A stretch of DNA of 46,937 nt from an uncultured Eubacteriales bacterium (GCA_900549885.1 URQA01000005.1:1-46937), one strand, 5' to 3'. Shown: positions 24,195 through 35,066, numbered from the stretch's first letter. Program-made: numbers and translations. Notes: generated by a model not told the origin, from the sequence alone.

Positions 24195-25043
24195 ATGATT
24201 AAATTACTCGTAACAGACTTAGACGATACTCTGTATTCATGGATTGGCTTTTTTATTCCAGCGTTTTACGGAATGCTGGATGAACTATCCCTAATTTTAA
24301 GCGTATCCAAAAGCGATTTGTTGGATGAATATCAACATGTGCATCAAGAAAAGGGCAGTGTAGAATACCCGTTTGCGACATTGTATCTGCCTTCAGTGAA
24401 AGCCGCATATCCTGGTAAAACAAAAGAAGAATTGCTAAACATCTTAAACCCTGTATTCCATAAGTTTAATTCTATTAGGAAAAAGAAGCTGGAACTCTAT
24501 CCAGGTGTGAAAGAAACGTTAGAAAAGATAGCCGGGATGGGAATAAAAGTTGTAGGATACACAGACTCAGCGGAAGAAAATGGTTTTTATAGGCTGAAGA
24601 GATTAGGAATTGATGATTATTTTCAAAGTGTATATGTTTCTGACAGCCAATTTGAGCTGCCAGATTACCTTCCCGCCTCGGAGAAAACGCAAATTGTCCA
24701 TGGAAAGAAGCCAAACCCGGCTGTAATCCATAAAATATGTCAGCAAGAAAGTGTCGCTATCGGGGAAATTGTTTATCTCGGTGACAGCCTGACAAAAGAT
24801 GTCTATATGGCAAGAAGAGCAGGCGCACTTTCTGTCTTGTGTAAGTATTCGTATAACGCAAAAGGGCAGGATGAGCTATATTCAAAATTGGTTGCGATTT
24901 CCCATTGGACAGCTACAGATTTTGAACAGGAGAAAGCAATTAAAGAAATTTGCAAAGCAGAAAACATTCATCCAGACTATACAATACACGCCTTCGATGA
25001 GATCCTTGCAATCATTCAAACACTAAATACAATTCCGTCATAA
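24195..25043 (+). CDS. HAD-superfamily hydrolase
   Basis: 282 residues. Motif I is LLVTDLDDTLYS with nucleophile Asp8 and acid Asp10, motif II GYTDSAEENG, motif III Lys in HGKKPNP, motif IV IVYLGDSLTKDVYMARRAG. The long insertion between motifs I and II (about 90 residues, largely helical) is a C1-type cap. The family dephosphorylates small phosphorylated metabolites or acts as a dehalogenase or phosphonatase; the substrate is unknown. ATG 24195 follows GAAGGCGG at 6 bases. An in-frame ATG at 24177 would overlap the upstream stop. It forms a two-gene unit with the metallophosphoesterase and shares its AT-rich composition. Confidence 0.87.
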   Translation: MIKLLVTDLDDTLYSWIGFFIPAFYGMLDELSLILSVSKSDLLDEYQHVHQEKGSVEYPFATLYLPSVKAAYPGKTKEELLNILNPVFHKFNSIRKKKLELYPGVKETLEKIAGMGIKVVGYTDSAEENGFYRLKRLGIDDYFQSVYVSDSQFELPDYLPASEKTQIVHGKKPNPAVIHKICQQESVAIGEIVYLGDSLTKDVYMARRAGALSVLCKYSYNAKGQDELYSKLVAISHWTATDFEQEKAIKEICKAENIHPDYTIHAFDEILAIIQTLNTIPS

Positions 25044-25061
25044 TGTAAATGTATTTGGCAA

Positions 25062-25105
25062 AAATCCTGAGCTATCAAGTTCTTTGATGGCTTGGGATTT
25101 CTGCT
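25062..25105 (+). terminator. Terminator after the HAD gene
   Basis: A long inverted repeat pairs AAATCC with GGATTT, with an inner AGCTATCAA helix matching TTGATGGCT, and a short T-rich end follows. Confidence 0.65.
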
Positions 25106-25245
25106 TTTCAGGATTTCAGTACACCTGTATTTCTTCTCCATTCTTAAATCAGAGTGTATTTACCGGCATAATCCGTCTGCTTTTCCCGAGGCTGCCAAAA
25201 TGATTGACCATTGTATTCACTTTAACAGCCAACCGTACATCCAGT

Positions 25246-25285
25246 TAAAAACTGGAGAGGCGTCGCTCCCGCGCCGCCTCTCCAG
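25246..25285 (-). terminator. Terminator after the minus-strand peptidase operon
   Basis: A perfect 11-bp stem (25252-25262 with 25275-25285) is followed on the minus strand by TTTTTAAC. It lies about 110 bases beyond the last peptidase gene and coincides with the return to GC-rich sequence. No gene is seen between 25106 and 25394. Confidence 0.75.
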
Positions 25286-25394
25286 GTAAAACTAATAGTT
25301 CCGATCAGGAGCCTTTTCTCAGAGGAAGAATTGTTTTCCAGCATCCTTCCCCTTTAAGCCCTGCATAGACACGATTTCACAGCCCTAGCCTGTT

Positions 25395-26573
25395 TTATTC
25401 GGAAAACCCGGGCAATTCAAATTCTGCCCGGTCGTAATTAGTCAGGCTCACCGCCCCATGGCCGGTCACCAGAATCATATCTTCCACCCGCATATAGCAT
25501 TCTCCAGGGAACCACATCTTGGGCTCAGCGCAGAACACCATCCCTGGCTGAAGGACAAAATCTACGAATTTGTTCATCCAGGGCATCTCATGACAGTCGA
25601 TTCCAATCTGGTGGCCAATGACACCTTTTTCCTTATTCGTCATGTACTCGCCGAACCCCATGCGGGTCAGTTCGTCTCGGATCATGCCATCAATGTCTTT
25701 GATGTTGGTCTGGCCAGGCACCAAACGCTCAATCATGCTACACTGGGCCGCCTGGAGGGCGGCGTAGCCATCCCGGATCAGCTCTGGCGCTCTGCCACAG
25801 TAAAAAGACCGGCCAAAATCCGAACAATAGCCCTTCAGGACATATCCGAAGTCAAAGGCCAGAGAGCAACCGGAAGCCAAAGGCGTATCTTTGGGACAGC
25901 CCCCGAGAGTCTGAGCCGAGGGGTGCCCGGACCGGGTAAACATAGCCGCCGGGCCAAATGCCAAGTCCTCTGCCCCGGCCTCGCGCCCGAATTCCACCAG
26001 CATCTCCTCCACCTCGTAGGAAGTGACGCCGGGCTTCAGGTTGGCCACTACCCGGCTCATGACAGCATCGGTCAGACCAGCGGCCTGCTGAAGAAGTGCG
26101 ATCTCTTTGTCGTCCTTATAGCGGCGTAGCTCCTCCACCATTTTCTCCCCGGGAACACTCTCGATATCCGGCGCCACGCTTTTTAGGAACTCGGACAGCC
26201 AAGGACCGCAGCAGTCGCCGACAGCAATCCTTCTACCCCGGATGTGCCGGCGCATCCGCTCAGAGAAAACGTCCAGATAGGTGACCTCCACTGGGACAGG
26301 GGCGCATTGCAGGTCGCGCTCCCGCCAAGGAACGCAGGCGATCCGCCCCTCTCCTTCCCGCGGGATGTACAGCAGACAGTCCGGCACATTGAGCGCCTCG
26401 ATGCTGGGTGCGCCCCTCTGGTTTTTCGTCTCACTGGTACGCTGGAAGGGCAGACTGGCCATATCCAGTAAATAGGCGAAGCTGGCTCCGGTGGCCAGCA
26501 GCAAACCGTCTAGCCCCTCCTGTTCCAGTCGCTCCTGCAGCGCTTCGATCCGCTTTTTGCTGTATGTCATCAT
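25395..26573 (-). CDS. M24 family peptidase (Xaa-Pro aminopeptidase-like), third copy
   Basis: 392 residues: an N-terminal creatinase-type domain (about 1-150) and a C-terminal pita-bread domain. All metal ligands are visible: the two Asp in LAFDFGYVLKGYCSDFGRSF, the His in GHQIGIDCHEMPW, and two Glu in FCAEPKMW and MRVEDMILVT. It probably removes N-terminal residues before proline in imported peptides. The start at 26573 is preferred because GAGGAG lies 7 bases upstream; the ATG at 26579 is too close to it. It follows the M42 gene by 11 bases and is the last gene of the minus-strand unit. Confidence 0.88.
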   Translation of the reverse strand: MMTYSKKRIEALQERLEQEGLDGLLLATGASFAYLLDMASLPFQRTSETKNQRGAPSIEALNVPDCLLYIPREGEGRIACVPWRERDLQCAPVPVEVTYLDVFSERMRRHIRGRRIAVGDCCGPWLSEFLKSVAPDIESVPGEKMVEELRRYKDDKEIALLQQAAGLTDAVMSRVVANLKPGVTSYEVEEMLVEFGREAGAEDLAFGPAAMFTRSGHPSAQTLGGCPKDTPLASGCSLAFDFGYVLKGYCSDFGRSFYCGRAPELIRDGYAALQAAQCSMIERLVPGQTNIKDIDGMIRDELTRMGFGEYMTNKEKGVIGHQIGIDCHEMPWMNKFVDFVLQPGMVFCAEPKMWFPGECYMRVEDMILVTGHGAVSLTNYDRAEFELPGFSE

Positions 26574-26584
26574 GGCCATTCTCC

Positions 26585-27703
26585 TCAGCGGTTGGAGCGG
26601 CGGATTCGCTCCACCATATCCCAGTCCAGCCGCTTGCAGAACTCGGTGAGCAGGGCAATGGTGTCAGCCACGTCCTTGCGGTGGATTACCGCCCGGTGGG
26701 AGTGGATGGCACGGGCGGGGATGGAGATGGTCATATTCAGCACACCGTTAAACAGCTTGTGAATGGAGCCACTGTCTGTGCCGCCCTTCAGGAAGATGTC
26801 GTGGGTATAGCTCAGGCCCAAATCCTCACAAATCTCTTCCATGATGTATACCAGCTCCCGGTTGCAGATGACGGAGCCATCCATCAGGCACAGAGTCACG
26901 CCGGATCCCAGCGGTGCACCGTACTTGGAGCCGGGCACGTCGGAGGCCAGGGTGGCGTCCAAAGCGATGGCGATGTCAGGGCGGACGGCATAGCCCGCCG
27001 TCTGGGCGCCCCGCAGCCCCACCTCCTCCTGGACAGTGCCTACGGCGTAGACATCCGCATCAGTGGCCACACCCTGAAGGTTGCGCAACACCGCCGTGGC
27101 AATGGCCGCACCGATCCGGTCGTCCCAAGCCTTGCCCATGAGGTAGTTGGGGTTGTTCATCACCCGGAACTGGGTGCGGGGGGTGATGGTGTCACCCACC
27201 CGGATGCCCAAGGCCCTGACCTCGTCGGCATCATTGACGCCCAGGTCGATAAAAAGGTCCTCCAACTCCTTGACCTTAGCCCGCTCCTCCGCCGGCATCC
27301 CGTGGGGCGGTGGAGAACTGATGACCCCCACATATTCCCGGCCGTCCCGCGTGGTGATGGTGACCTCCTGGGCCAGCAGCAGGTGTGGCCACATGCCGCC
27401 CACATTGATCAGCCGGATAAAACCGCTGTCCTCGATCTTCTTGACCAGGAAGCCCACCTCGTCCAGATGTCCAAAGATAGCCACGCTGGGGCCGCCATCC
27501 TTGCCCTTTTTGCAGCCGATGATGCTGCCCAGGTTGTCGTAGTCGATGGTGTCCGCCGCATCCTTCAGATACTCGGCCATCACCCGGCTGGCCCCTTTCT
27601 CATGGCCGCAGATGCCGTTGGCCTCGGAAAAGCGCAGGAGCATCTCCACATCCAAGCAGCCATAGGGCTCCAGCGGCAGCGCTTTTTTATCCAGTTCACT
27701 CAT
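26585..27703 (-). CDS. M42 family aminopeptidase
   Basis: 372 residues. The co-catalytic metal motifs of M42 are visible: AIFGHLDEVGFLV (His/Asp), GKAWDDRIGAAIA (bridging Asp), TVQEEVGLRGAQ (catalytic Glu and ligand), ALDATLASD and a late HSHRAVIHRKD ligand His. The family forms tetrahedral dodecamers that trim N-termini of short peptides in the cytosol. The ATG at 27703 overlaps the upstream transporter stop by 8 bases. The ATG at 27715 lies directly on the AAAGG site and is less likely. Confidence 0.92.
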   Translation of the reverse strand: MSELDKKALPLEPYGCLDVEMLLRFSEANGICGHEKGASRVMAEYLKDAADTIDYDNLGSIIGCKKGKDGGPSVAIFGHLDEVGFLVKKIEDSGFIRLINVGGMWPHLLLAQEVTITTRDGREYVGVISSPPPHGMPAEERAKVKELEDLFIDLGVNDADEVRALGIRVGDTITPRTQFRVMNNPNYLMGKAWDDRIGAAIATAVLRNLQGVATDADVYAVGTVQEEVGLRGAQTAGYAVRPDIAIALDATLASDVPGSKYGAPLGSGVTLCLMDGSVICNRELVYIMEEICEDLGLSYTHDIFLKGGTDSGSIHKLFNGVLNMTISIPARAIHSHRAVIHRKDVADTIALLTEFCKRLDWDMVERIRRSNR

Positions 27704-28655
27704 GAACAATCCCATCCTTTCGTGTCTCTCTGCGGCCCAGCCGCAGATTCATGTAATTGGCGCCAATGATCAGCGCCGCGCCGATGTAAGCATACGCTGA
27801 GATGGCCTGGTGGAACACCACCAGCGAAATGATCAGGGTGTACACATTTTGCACGTAAGAGTAGGGGGACAGCCGGGATGCTTCCGCCTTCCGGTAGGCT
27901 AGGTTTAGGAACAGCTGGCCCACGCTCACACCGAGGCCCATTCCCACCATACACAGGAAGTCCTGGAGGGAGCACAGACCCGCCCCATCCATCATGACCT
28001 CTTTGATCAGGTACACCGGCAGCGCACAGGCCGCAGACAGCGCACAGTAGGCGAACACCACTGTGTAGGGGTGGGCGGCATCCTTGAGCTTGCGTACCAC
28101 ACAGTAGGCCGCTCCACCGAAAGCTGCGCCTAAAATAGCGAACAGGCAAAATGGATCGGTAAGCAGGGCCGGAGAGGGGCGCACCGTGATCACCACACCC
28201 AGGAAACAGACCAGCACCACCAGATACTGCATTTTCCCGACCTTTTCCTTGAGCCACAGGGCCGCTGTGATCATAGTGAAGATAGCGGAGGTGGAGGTGA
28301 GCACGCTCAGCTCGAACAGCGGCCGCTGGCTGAAGGTGGTGGCCACCACCACGAAAAGAGTGGACAGGAAACCAAAGAACGCCCGGTAAAATAGCAGCTT
28401 TGGCTCTTTCCCCACGAAGCTGATGCGCTTTTTCAGCAGGATGATCCCGAAGATCACCACGCCCACCATGTTGTGTACGAACATTTTCTCAAATACGCCC
28501 ACCCGGTCTCCCAGAGCATTGGAAAAACTTTGGTTCAGGGCGAAGCCTAGGGATGAGATCAGGATGAAAATGACGCCCAACAAAAAGTCCTTGTCCAGCT
28601 TACGCTCCACAGATCCAGATTGCGTCTTGCCGCTCACTAATAAACTCAGCTCCAT
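27696..28655 (-). CDS. EamA/DMT-family transporter
   Basis: About 319 residues, ten membrane helices in two EamA repeats (about 25-155 and 165-305), with the typical second-repeat end AYIGAALIIGANYMNLRLG. DMT carriers export amino acids or metabolites, or sometimes import them. The true start is uncertain: the frame overlaps the end of the upstream M24 gene, with ATG 28655, GTG 28637 and GTG 28610 all possible. Its place among peptidase and peptide-import genes suggests export of an amino acid released from peptides (inference). Confidence 0.85.
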   Translation of the reverse strand: MELSLLVSGKTQSGSVERKLDKDFLLGVIFILISSLGFALNQSFSNALGDRVGVFEKMFVHNMVGVVIFGIILLKKRISFVGKEPKLLFYRAFFGFLSTLFVVVATTFSQRPLFELSVLTSTSAIFTMITAALWLKEKVGKMQYLVVLVCFLGVVITVRPSPALLTDPFCLFAILGAAFGGAAYCVVRKLKDAAHPYTVVFAYCALSAACALPVYLIKEVMMDGAGLCSLQDFLCMVGMGLGVSVGQLFLNLAYRKAEASRLSPYSYVQNVYTLIISLVVFHQAISAYAYIGAALIIGANYMNLRLGRRETRKDGIVHE

Positions 28656-29771
28656 CCTTTGTAAGATAAGCCACATCCTCCTGGCCGATGCGGCCCCGGT
28701 CCAGATACAGATTGGCGTCCACGGTCAGCACCAGGCCCTCCTCCAGAATACCCTCGCTGGCTCCGCCGGGTTTGCGGCGGGCCATGCTCACCCCACCGTC
28801 ATGGGCAGCCCGGCCCACCTGGTGGCCAAAGGAGTACTTAAATTCCGGATATCCCTGCTCGATCAGCCCGTCCCGGGCGGCCCGGTCCGGCTGCCAGCCC
28901 TGGTTACCGGGCTTCATCAGGGCAACGCCCTTGTCGATGGCCCGGTGCAGGTTGGCCAGATGGTCCTTGTACACCTGGGGCACGTCGGTCTCCCCATCTT
29001 TGAGCAGGTAGTAGGTGCGCTGGATGTCCGAGCAATAGCCCTCCACCTTGACGCCGAAGTCCAGATTGATCAGGTCGCCCTTCTCCGCCTTGCGGTCCCC
29101 GGGACCGGCGTGGCCGATCACCGGGTTGGGGCCGATGAACACCCCGGGATTCTGGGCGTGGTCCCAGGCGTCCTCCACCCCGTAGTAGGCAATCCGCTGC
29201 TGGCAGAAATCATAGATATCCTTTTGGGACACCCCTTCCTTGATAAAGCCGGTCACCTCCCGGAGGATCTTCTCCGTCATTTTAGTGGCCTCCCGGATGC
29301 GCCGGATCTCCTCCGGCGTCTTGCGGCCCCGGAGCTTGCCGATGATATGTTCCGCAGAGACGATCTGGCCGTCAAATCCGCACTTCTGGAACAGCTCCAT
29401 CAAGTAGAGGTACATGCCGTGGGTCAGGCCGTCAGCAGCCACATCCCGGGAGTAATTGAGTGCGACCGTGTGGGGCGCCAGCCGTTCCATCATGGCAAAG
29501 AAGCCGGCTTCGAAGTCCAGCCCGTAATCCACTACCTCGTCGTAGGTCTCCGTCTGCTCCAAGCCCAGGTGATCCAGCTGACTAGCCAGGGCAATACTCT
29601 GTCCGTCTTTGGTAATGAACACACAGGTCATACCGCCAAAATCTACGGGGCTGATTAGCTGGAGGACCGGGTCATTGTTCATCACAGTCTCCCGGGCGAT
29701 GATGAGCCAGACATCGACGCCTTCCTCCTGGACGATTTGGCATGCTTGGCGCATTTTCTCTTGGTATAGGC

Positions 29772-29775
<4 letters not shown>
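28600..29775 (-). CDS. M24 family peptidase, second copy (altered ligand)
   Basis: 391 residues with a creatinase-like N-terminal half and a pita-bread C-terminal half. The two Asp (INLDFGVKVEGYCSDIQR) and the His (FGHQVGRAAHDGG) are present, and the last Glu is in GQEDVAYLT. The first Glu ligand position reads VLTVDANLYL, Asp instead of Glu. This might weaken metal binding or change specificity. Its start overlaps the dppF-type stop as ATGA, so it is translationally coupled to the transporter genes. Confidence 0.88.
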
Positions 29776-30763
<988 letters not shown>

Positions 30764-30767
<4 letters not shown>

Positions 30768-31771
30768 AGCGACACCTCCCAGCCTGTTTTCTTGCGGGTG
30801 TCCTCCGCCTCGTCATCCATCAGGAAACAGGAGCAGAAGTGGCCGGGCTGTACTTCCCGCTTTTCCGGCGCCTGCTGGCGGCAGATGCACATGGCATATT
30901 TACACCGGGCGCTGAAGGCACAGCCGGGAGCCGGATTGAGGGCATCCGGCGGCGTACCTCCGATATACGTCAACCGTGCGTCGTGTGCGGCGTTTAGCCG
31001 GGGAATGGACTCCAGTAGGCCCCGAGTATAGGGGTGGGCACAGTGATAGAAAATCTGATCGGCCGTGCCGGATTCCACTACCTGGCCGGCATACATGACC
31101 GCAATGCGGTCGGCATTGGCCGCCACTACGCCCAGATCGTGGGTAATCAGCACGATAGAGCACCCCACCTCCTCCTTAAGCTTAGCCAGCAGGTCCATGA
31201 TCTGGGCCTGGATGGTCACGTCCAGCGCCGTGGTGGGCTCGTCCGCGATGAGCAGCTTGGGCTTACAGGCCAGAGCGATGGCAATCATCACTCGCTGGCG
31301 CATGCCGCCGGACAAATTATGAATATATTGGTGGTATCGTTTTTCCGGGTTGTTGATTCCCACTTGGACCAAGAGCTCCAGCGCCTTTTCCTTAGCCTCG
31401 GCTTTGTTTACCTTTTGGTGGCGGAGGATACTCTCCGTGATCTGCCTGCCGATTTTCATGGTGGGGTTGAGGGAAGTCATGGCATCCTGAAAAATAATGC
31501 CAATCTGGGACCCGCGAATCTCCTGCATCTGCTTGTCGGTGTAATGGGTAATGTCCTTGCCGTCAAAGATAATCTGGCCGCTTTTCAGCTCGCAGGGTGT
31601 CAACTTCAGCACCGTCTGCATGGTTACGCTCTTGCCGCTGCCAGACTCGCCCACGATGGCCAGCACCTCCTTCCGGTGCAGGTCGAACGAGGCGTTCCGG
31701 ACCGCTTGGACCTCGCCGTTATAGGTGTGAAAACTGATAGACAGGTCCTTTACCTGTAATAATTCTTCCAT
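30764..31771 (-). CDS. dppD: Peptide ABC transporter ATPase, DppD/OppD type
   Basis: 335 residues. Walker A is GESGSGKSV, signature LSGGMRQRVMIAIAL, Walker B LLIADEPTTALDVT, H-loop LITHDLG. The C-terminal Cys-rich extension reads GCAFSARCKYAMCIC. It is the first ATPase gene after the permeases (21-base gap) and forms the ATPase pair with the next gene. Confidence 0.93.
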
Positions 31772-31792
31772 ATTATGAGCCCGCCTTTCCGC

Positions 31793-32743
31793 TTATCTGC
31801 GCAGTTTCGGGTCCACCGCATCCCGCAGGCCGTCTCCGATCAGCTGCAGAGAGAGCATCAGTAGGCTGATGACCGCGGAGGGGATGATCAGCTGGTAGGG
31901 GTAGTTCTGCATCTCCTGAATGCCGGTGGAGATGAGCTGCCCCAGGCTGGTGAGAGGCGCGGCCAGGCCGATGCCGAGAAAGCTCAGAAACGCCTCAGAG
32001 AAGATGGCGTTGGGGATAGCCATGGACAGGGACACGATGATGATACCCATACAGTTGGGGATCAGGTGCTTGAGCATAATGCTCACCGCTTTTGTGTCCA
32101 GGTTCCGGGCCGCCAAGATATAGTCCTCGCTCTTCAGGGTGAGGATCTGGCCGCGCACCATACGCGCCATGGACAGCCAGCCTGTCAGCGTCAGGGCCAA
32201 CATGATGGGCAACAGCCCTGAACCGAAAATAATCATAATGATGATGACATAGATCAGGTAGGGGATCGAGTCCAGGATATCCACGATGCGCATGATGACC
32301 ACGTCAACCATACCGCCGCAGTAGCCGCTGACGCAGCCCACCATAACGCCGATGATAGCCTGCACGATGGCGGCTACGAAGCCGATCATCAGGGAGTAAC
32401 GGGTTCCCATCCAGACTCTGGCCCACAGGTCCCGACCTAGAGTGTCCACGCCAAACCAATGCTCACGATCCGGGCCCAGGGCCTCCCGGCCCACCTCAGC
32501 CAGCTTGTCCGACACAGAGGCGACATCGGTGGTGCGGTAGTTGTAGGGGGACAGGAAGGGGCCGACAATGGCCATAACAATCAGGACCGCCAAAACCGCA
32601 ACGCTCAGGATAGCCACCTTATTGGAGAAGAACCGGCGCACCACATCCTTCCAGTAAGACAACTGGGGCTTTTCGATGTGCTCTGCCTGGACCTCGTCGG
32701 CACCTACATGGGCATATAACTCTTGTTTGGTCAATTCAGCCAT
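31793..32743 (-). CDS. dppC: Peptide ABC transporter permease, DppC type
   Basis: 316 residues with an N-terminal cytosolic tail and about six helices. Typical DppC features are the HWFGVDTLGRDLWARVWMGT segment after helix 1 and the EAA loop YILAARNLDTKAVSIMLKHL. The start at 32743 (MAELTKQEL) has GGGAGGAG upstream and overlaps the dppB stop by 8 bases. The frame continues to 32785 without support. Confidence 0.92.
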   Translation of the reverse strand: MAELTKQELYAHVGADEVQAEHIEKPQLSYWKDVVRRFFSNKVAILSVAVLAVLIVMAIVGPFLSPYNYRTTDVASVSDKLAEVGREALGPDREHWFGVDTLGRDLWARVWMGTRYSLMIGFVAAIVQAIIGVMVGCVSGYCGGMVDVVIMRIVDILDSIPYLIYVIIIMIIFGSGLLPIMLALTLTGWLSMARMVRGQILTLKSEDYILAARNLDTKAVSIMLKHLIPNCMGIIIVSLSMAIPNAIFSEAFLSFLGIGLAAPLTSLGQLISTGIQEMQNYPYQLIIPSAVISLLMLSLQLIGDGLRDAVDPKLRR

Positions 32744-33665
32744 TTTTCTCTCCTCCCAGCCGGATCCGGGGATCCACAACGCCATACAGAATATCGATCA
32801 CAAAGTTGATGGTTACCAAGAACATCCCATAGAAGATGGTTAGTCCCATGATGAGGGAATAGTCCTGGGTGTTGATGGACTCTACAAAATAGTTGCCTAG
32901 CCCCGGAATCGCGAAGATGCTCTCCACCACGAAGGACCCCATGAGCAACGAGGCCGTGGTGGGACCCAGGATGGACAGCAGCGGCAGCAGGGAGTTACGG
33001 ATCTCATGACTAAAGATAATCTGCCGTTTTTTCAGACCCTTGGAGCGGGCCGTCTTGACGAAATCGCTGTCGATGACCTCCAGCATGCTGGTGCGCATGA
33101 ACCGTGAGAACTTGGCGATGGTGGGCAGAGCCAGGGCAATCGTGGGCAATACCGTGTGCGCAAAGGTGGTATACCGGGCCACAGGGAAGATTGGGAACAC
33201 AATGGCGAACACATATTGCAGCAGCGACGCCACCACGAAGCTGGGAATGGAAATGCCAATGATCGCTATGATGATCGACAGATAGTCCAGCGGCTTCTTT
33301 CGGTTGAGGGCTGCAATCACCCCCAGGCCGATGCCGACGATGGTGGCCGTGAGCAACGCCCGCAGGCCCAGGTCGAGAGACTGCGGGAAAGCGCTCTTGA
33401 TGATGTCCACCACAGACCTTCCCCGGTAATATACCGAGATACCTAGGTCCCCCTGGAGCAAATTCCCCATATAGTTGATGTACTGCACGATAATAGGTTG
33501 GTCATATCCGTACAGCTCGTGGAGCTGCTGGCGTACCTCTTCGGTATACTCCGGGCCGGAAAATGGGTCGCCCGGGATAAATTTAATGGCAAAAAACACC
33601 ACGGTGCACAGCACAAAAATCGTGAGTATACTGAGTATGATACGTTTTATGATATATTTCAGCAT
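32736..33665 (-). CDS. dppB: Peptide ABC transporter permease, DppB type
   Basis: 309 residues with about six helices. It has the typical N-terminus MLKYIIKRIILSILTIFVL, the FIPGDPFSGP segment and the EAA loop DFVKTARSKGLKKRQIIFSH. It forms the channel with DppC. It starts 18 bases after the upstream M24 peptidase stop, so peptidase and permease genes share a message. Confidence 0.93.
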   Translation of the reverse strand: MLKYIIKRIILSILTIFVLCTVVFFAIKFIPGDPFSGPEYTEEVRQQLHELYGYDQPIIVQYINYMGNLLQGDLGISVYYRGRSVVDIIKSAFPQSLDLGLRALLTATIVGIGLGVIAALNRKKPLDYLSIIIAIIGISIPSFVVASLLQYVFAIVFPIFPVARYTTFAHTVLPTIALALPTIAKFSRFMRTSMLEVIDSDFVKTARSKGLKKRQIIFSHEIRNSLLPLLSILGPTTASLLMGSFVVESIFAIPGLGNYFVESINTQDYSLIMGLTIFYGMFLVTINFVIDILYGVVDPRIRLGGEKNG

Positions 33666-33683
33666 ATCGTCACCGCTTTCCCA

Positions 33684-34928
33684 TTATTGGACCAGCTTGA
33701 ATACGTCGTGATCTTCCATCAGGTATTCCAGTTTACCGTCCTCCTTGAAGCAGACGGTCTCCTCCCGCATCACCCACAGCTCATCATCATCCCATTCCGG
33801 TACGCTCACCTTGGTGTTCAGCTCCAAAGCGTAACAGGTGTTGGGATACAGCGGATATTCTCCCATGCCGCCCACCGGCCCATCTTTATAGAAAAGCCCG
33901 ATGGTGGGGCCGGCGGCGTGGCCGTGGACCCCGATGGGATGGGTGTATAGGTGGGGGCGCAGCCCCTCTCCCTTGGCCTGCTCCACAGAGGCAGTGAGGA
34001 TCTCATCCCCCGTGCGGCCGGTGATGCAGTTCTCCGCCACAATGTCCATAAAGCGCAGAGTGTTCTCATAGGCCCGTTGGAGGTACGCAGGGGGCTGGGT
34101 CTCGCCGGGGCGGGGTACGTAGAAGATACGCTGGGTGTCGGTGCACAGGCCCAGGTACTTCAGACCGAAGTCACAATGGAGCATATCGCCGGGGAGAATT
34201 ACCTCGTCCCGGATCCGCCCGCCGGGGCACCCCTTACGCTGCAGATCCACTGTGGGAGTGAACCAGCACTCCAGCCCCTGCTCGCTCACTGCCTCCATCA
34301 GCGCCCACTCCACATCCGCCGTGGTGGTCACCCCAGGGGTGATGACCTTGGAGGAGAAACATTCCTCGATGATCTCCTTGGCCAGGGCGTTCACCGCACG
34401 GTATCGCACCAGTTCCTGGCGGTTGCGGGTCTGGAGCCAGTCCGTGACAATGTGCTCGGCGCTGATGACCTTGGCCATGATCTCCGGGGACATGCCGGCT
34501 TTAAACATATCGTACAGGCTCTTGGAAAGGCCGTCGGCAAACTGATTGTCCTGGCAGTAGTCCAGAGCGATGTTGTCCGGATTCAGCCGCTCGATGGTCT
34601 CCCGGAGCAGCTGCATCCGGTCCTGGGGGGGCGCCCATGGGATCACGGTGTACATTCCCTTGAAGTCCCGGTCATTGCCCAGGCTGTAGCGCTCCGTCTT
34701 TCCCTGACCGTTGAGATAAAAGATCAGGCAGGACAGCCTGCGGGCGTACCGTGCCATGGCCGGCACCAGGGAGAGGTACACCGGGTCCTCGTTGTACTCC
34801 CGGTTCATCACAATCCACATGGAAATCCCCTGCCGCTTCATCAGCGTGGGTAGAAGGTCATCCAGCCGCTGCTGGAGGATGTTGTCGAACAGCTCCGCCT
34901 GTTGTTTGATGGATAACACTTTACGCAT
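33684..34928 (-). CDS. M24 family peptidase, first copy
   Basis: 414 residues with an N-terminal creatinase-like domain and a C-terminal pita-bread fold. Ligands seen: Asp in LHCDFGLKYLGLCTDTQR (two), His in THPIGVHGHAAGP, Glu in YALELNTKV and MREETVCF. The start at 34928 (MRKVLSIKQ) is chosen because AAGGAG lies 9 bases upstream. It sits between the binding-protein gene and the permease genes, an unusual insertion into a dpp operon that ties it to imported peptides. Confidence 0.87.
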   Translation of the reverse strand: MRKVLSIKQQAELFDNILQQRLDDLLPTLMKRQGISMWIVMNREYNEDPVYLSLVPAMARYARRLSCLIFYLNGQGKTERYSLGNDRDFKGMYTVIPWAPPQDRMQLLRETIERLNPDNIALDYCQDNQFADGLSKSLYDMFKAGMSPEIMAKVISAEHIVTDWLQTRNRQELVRYRAVNALAKEIIEECFSSKVITPGVTTTADVEWALMEAVSEQGLECWFTPTVDLQRKGCPGGRIRDEVILPGDMLHCDFGLKYLGLCTDTQRIFYVPRPGETQPPAYLQRAYENTLRFMDIVAENCITGRTGDEILTASVEQAKGEGLRPHLYTHPIGVHGHAAGPTIGLFYKDGPVGGMGEYPLYPNTCYALELNTKVSVPEWDDDELWVMREETVCFKEDGKLEYLMEDHDVFKLVQ

Positions 34929-34970
34929 CTTGTTACACTCCTTCTCCACAAAACAATACCTTAATGATGC

Positions 34971-35001
34971 GTCTGCCGCCCGGAAATTCCGGGCGGCAGA
35001 C
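34971..35001 (-). other. Strong hairpin between dppA and the first M24 gene
   Basis: A perfect 13-bp GC stem (34971-34983 with 34989-35001) with a 5-base loop and no T-run. It probably stabilises the dppA message or partly terminates transcription, giving more binding protein than downstream products. Confidence 0.6.
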
Positions 35002-35066
35002 AGAGTCTTTGTAATCGGGCTATCGCCCGACAGGTCATTGTCCGCTCCGCCGCGTACCGGCGGGAA

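Noticed and set aside
25092..25289. 65-codon + frame after the HAD gene
   Set aside because: Starts inside the terminator hairpin and ends in the opposite terminator; no ribosome site.
26408..29658. Long + strand frames across the M42, EamA and M24 genes
   Set aside because: All are antisense to recognised enzymes and transporters with coherent motifs and overlapping starts and stops.
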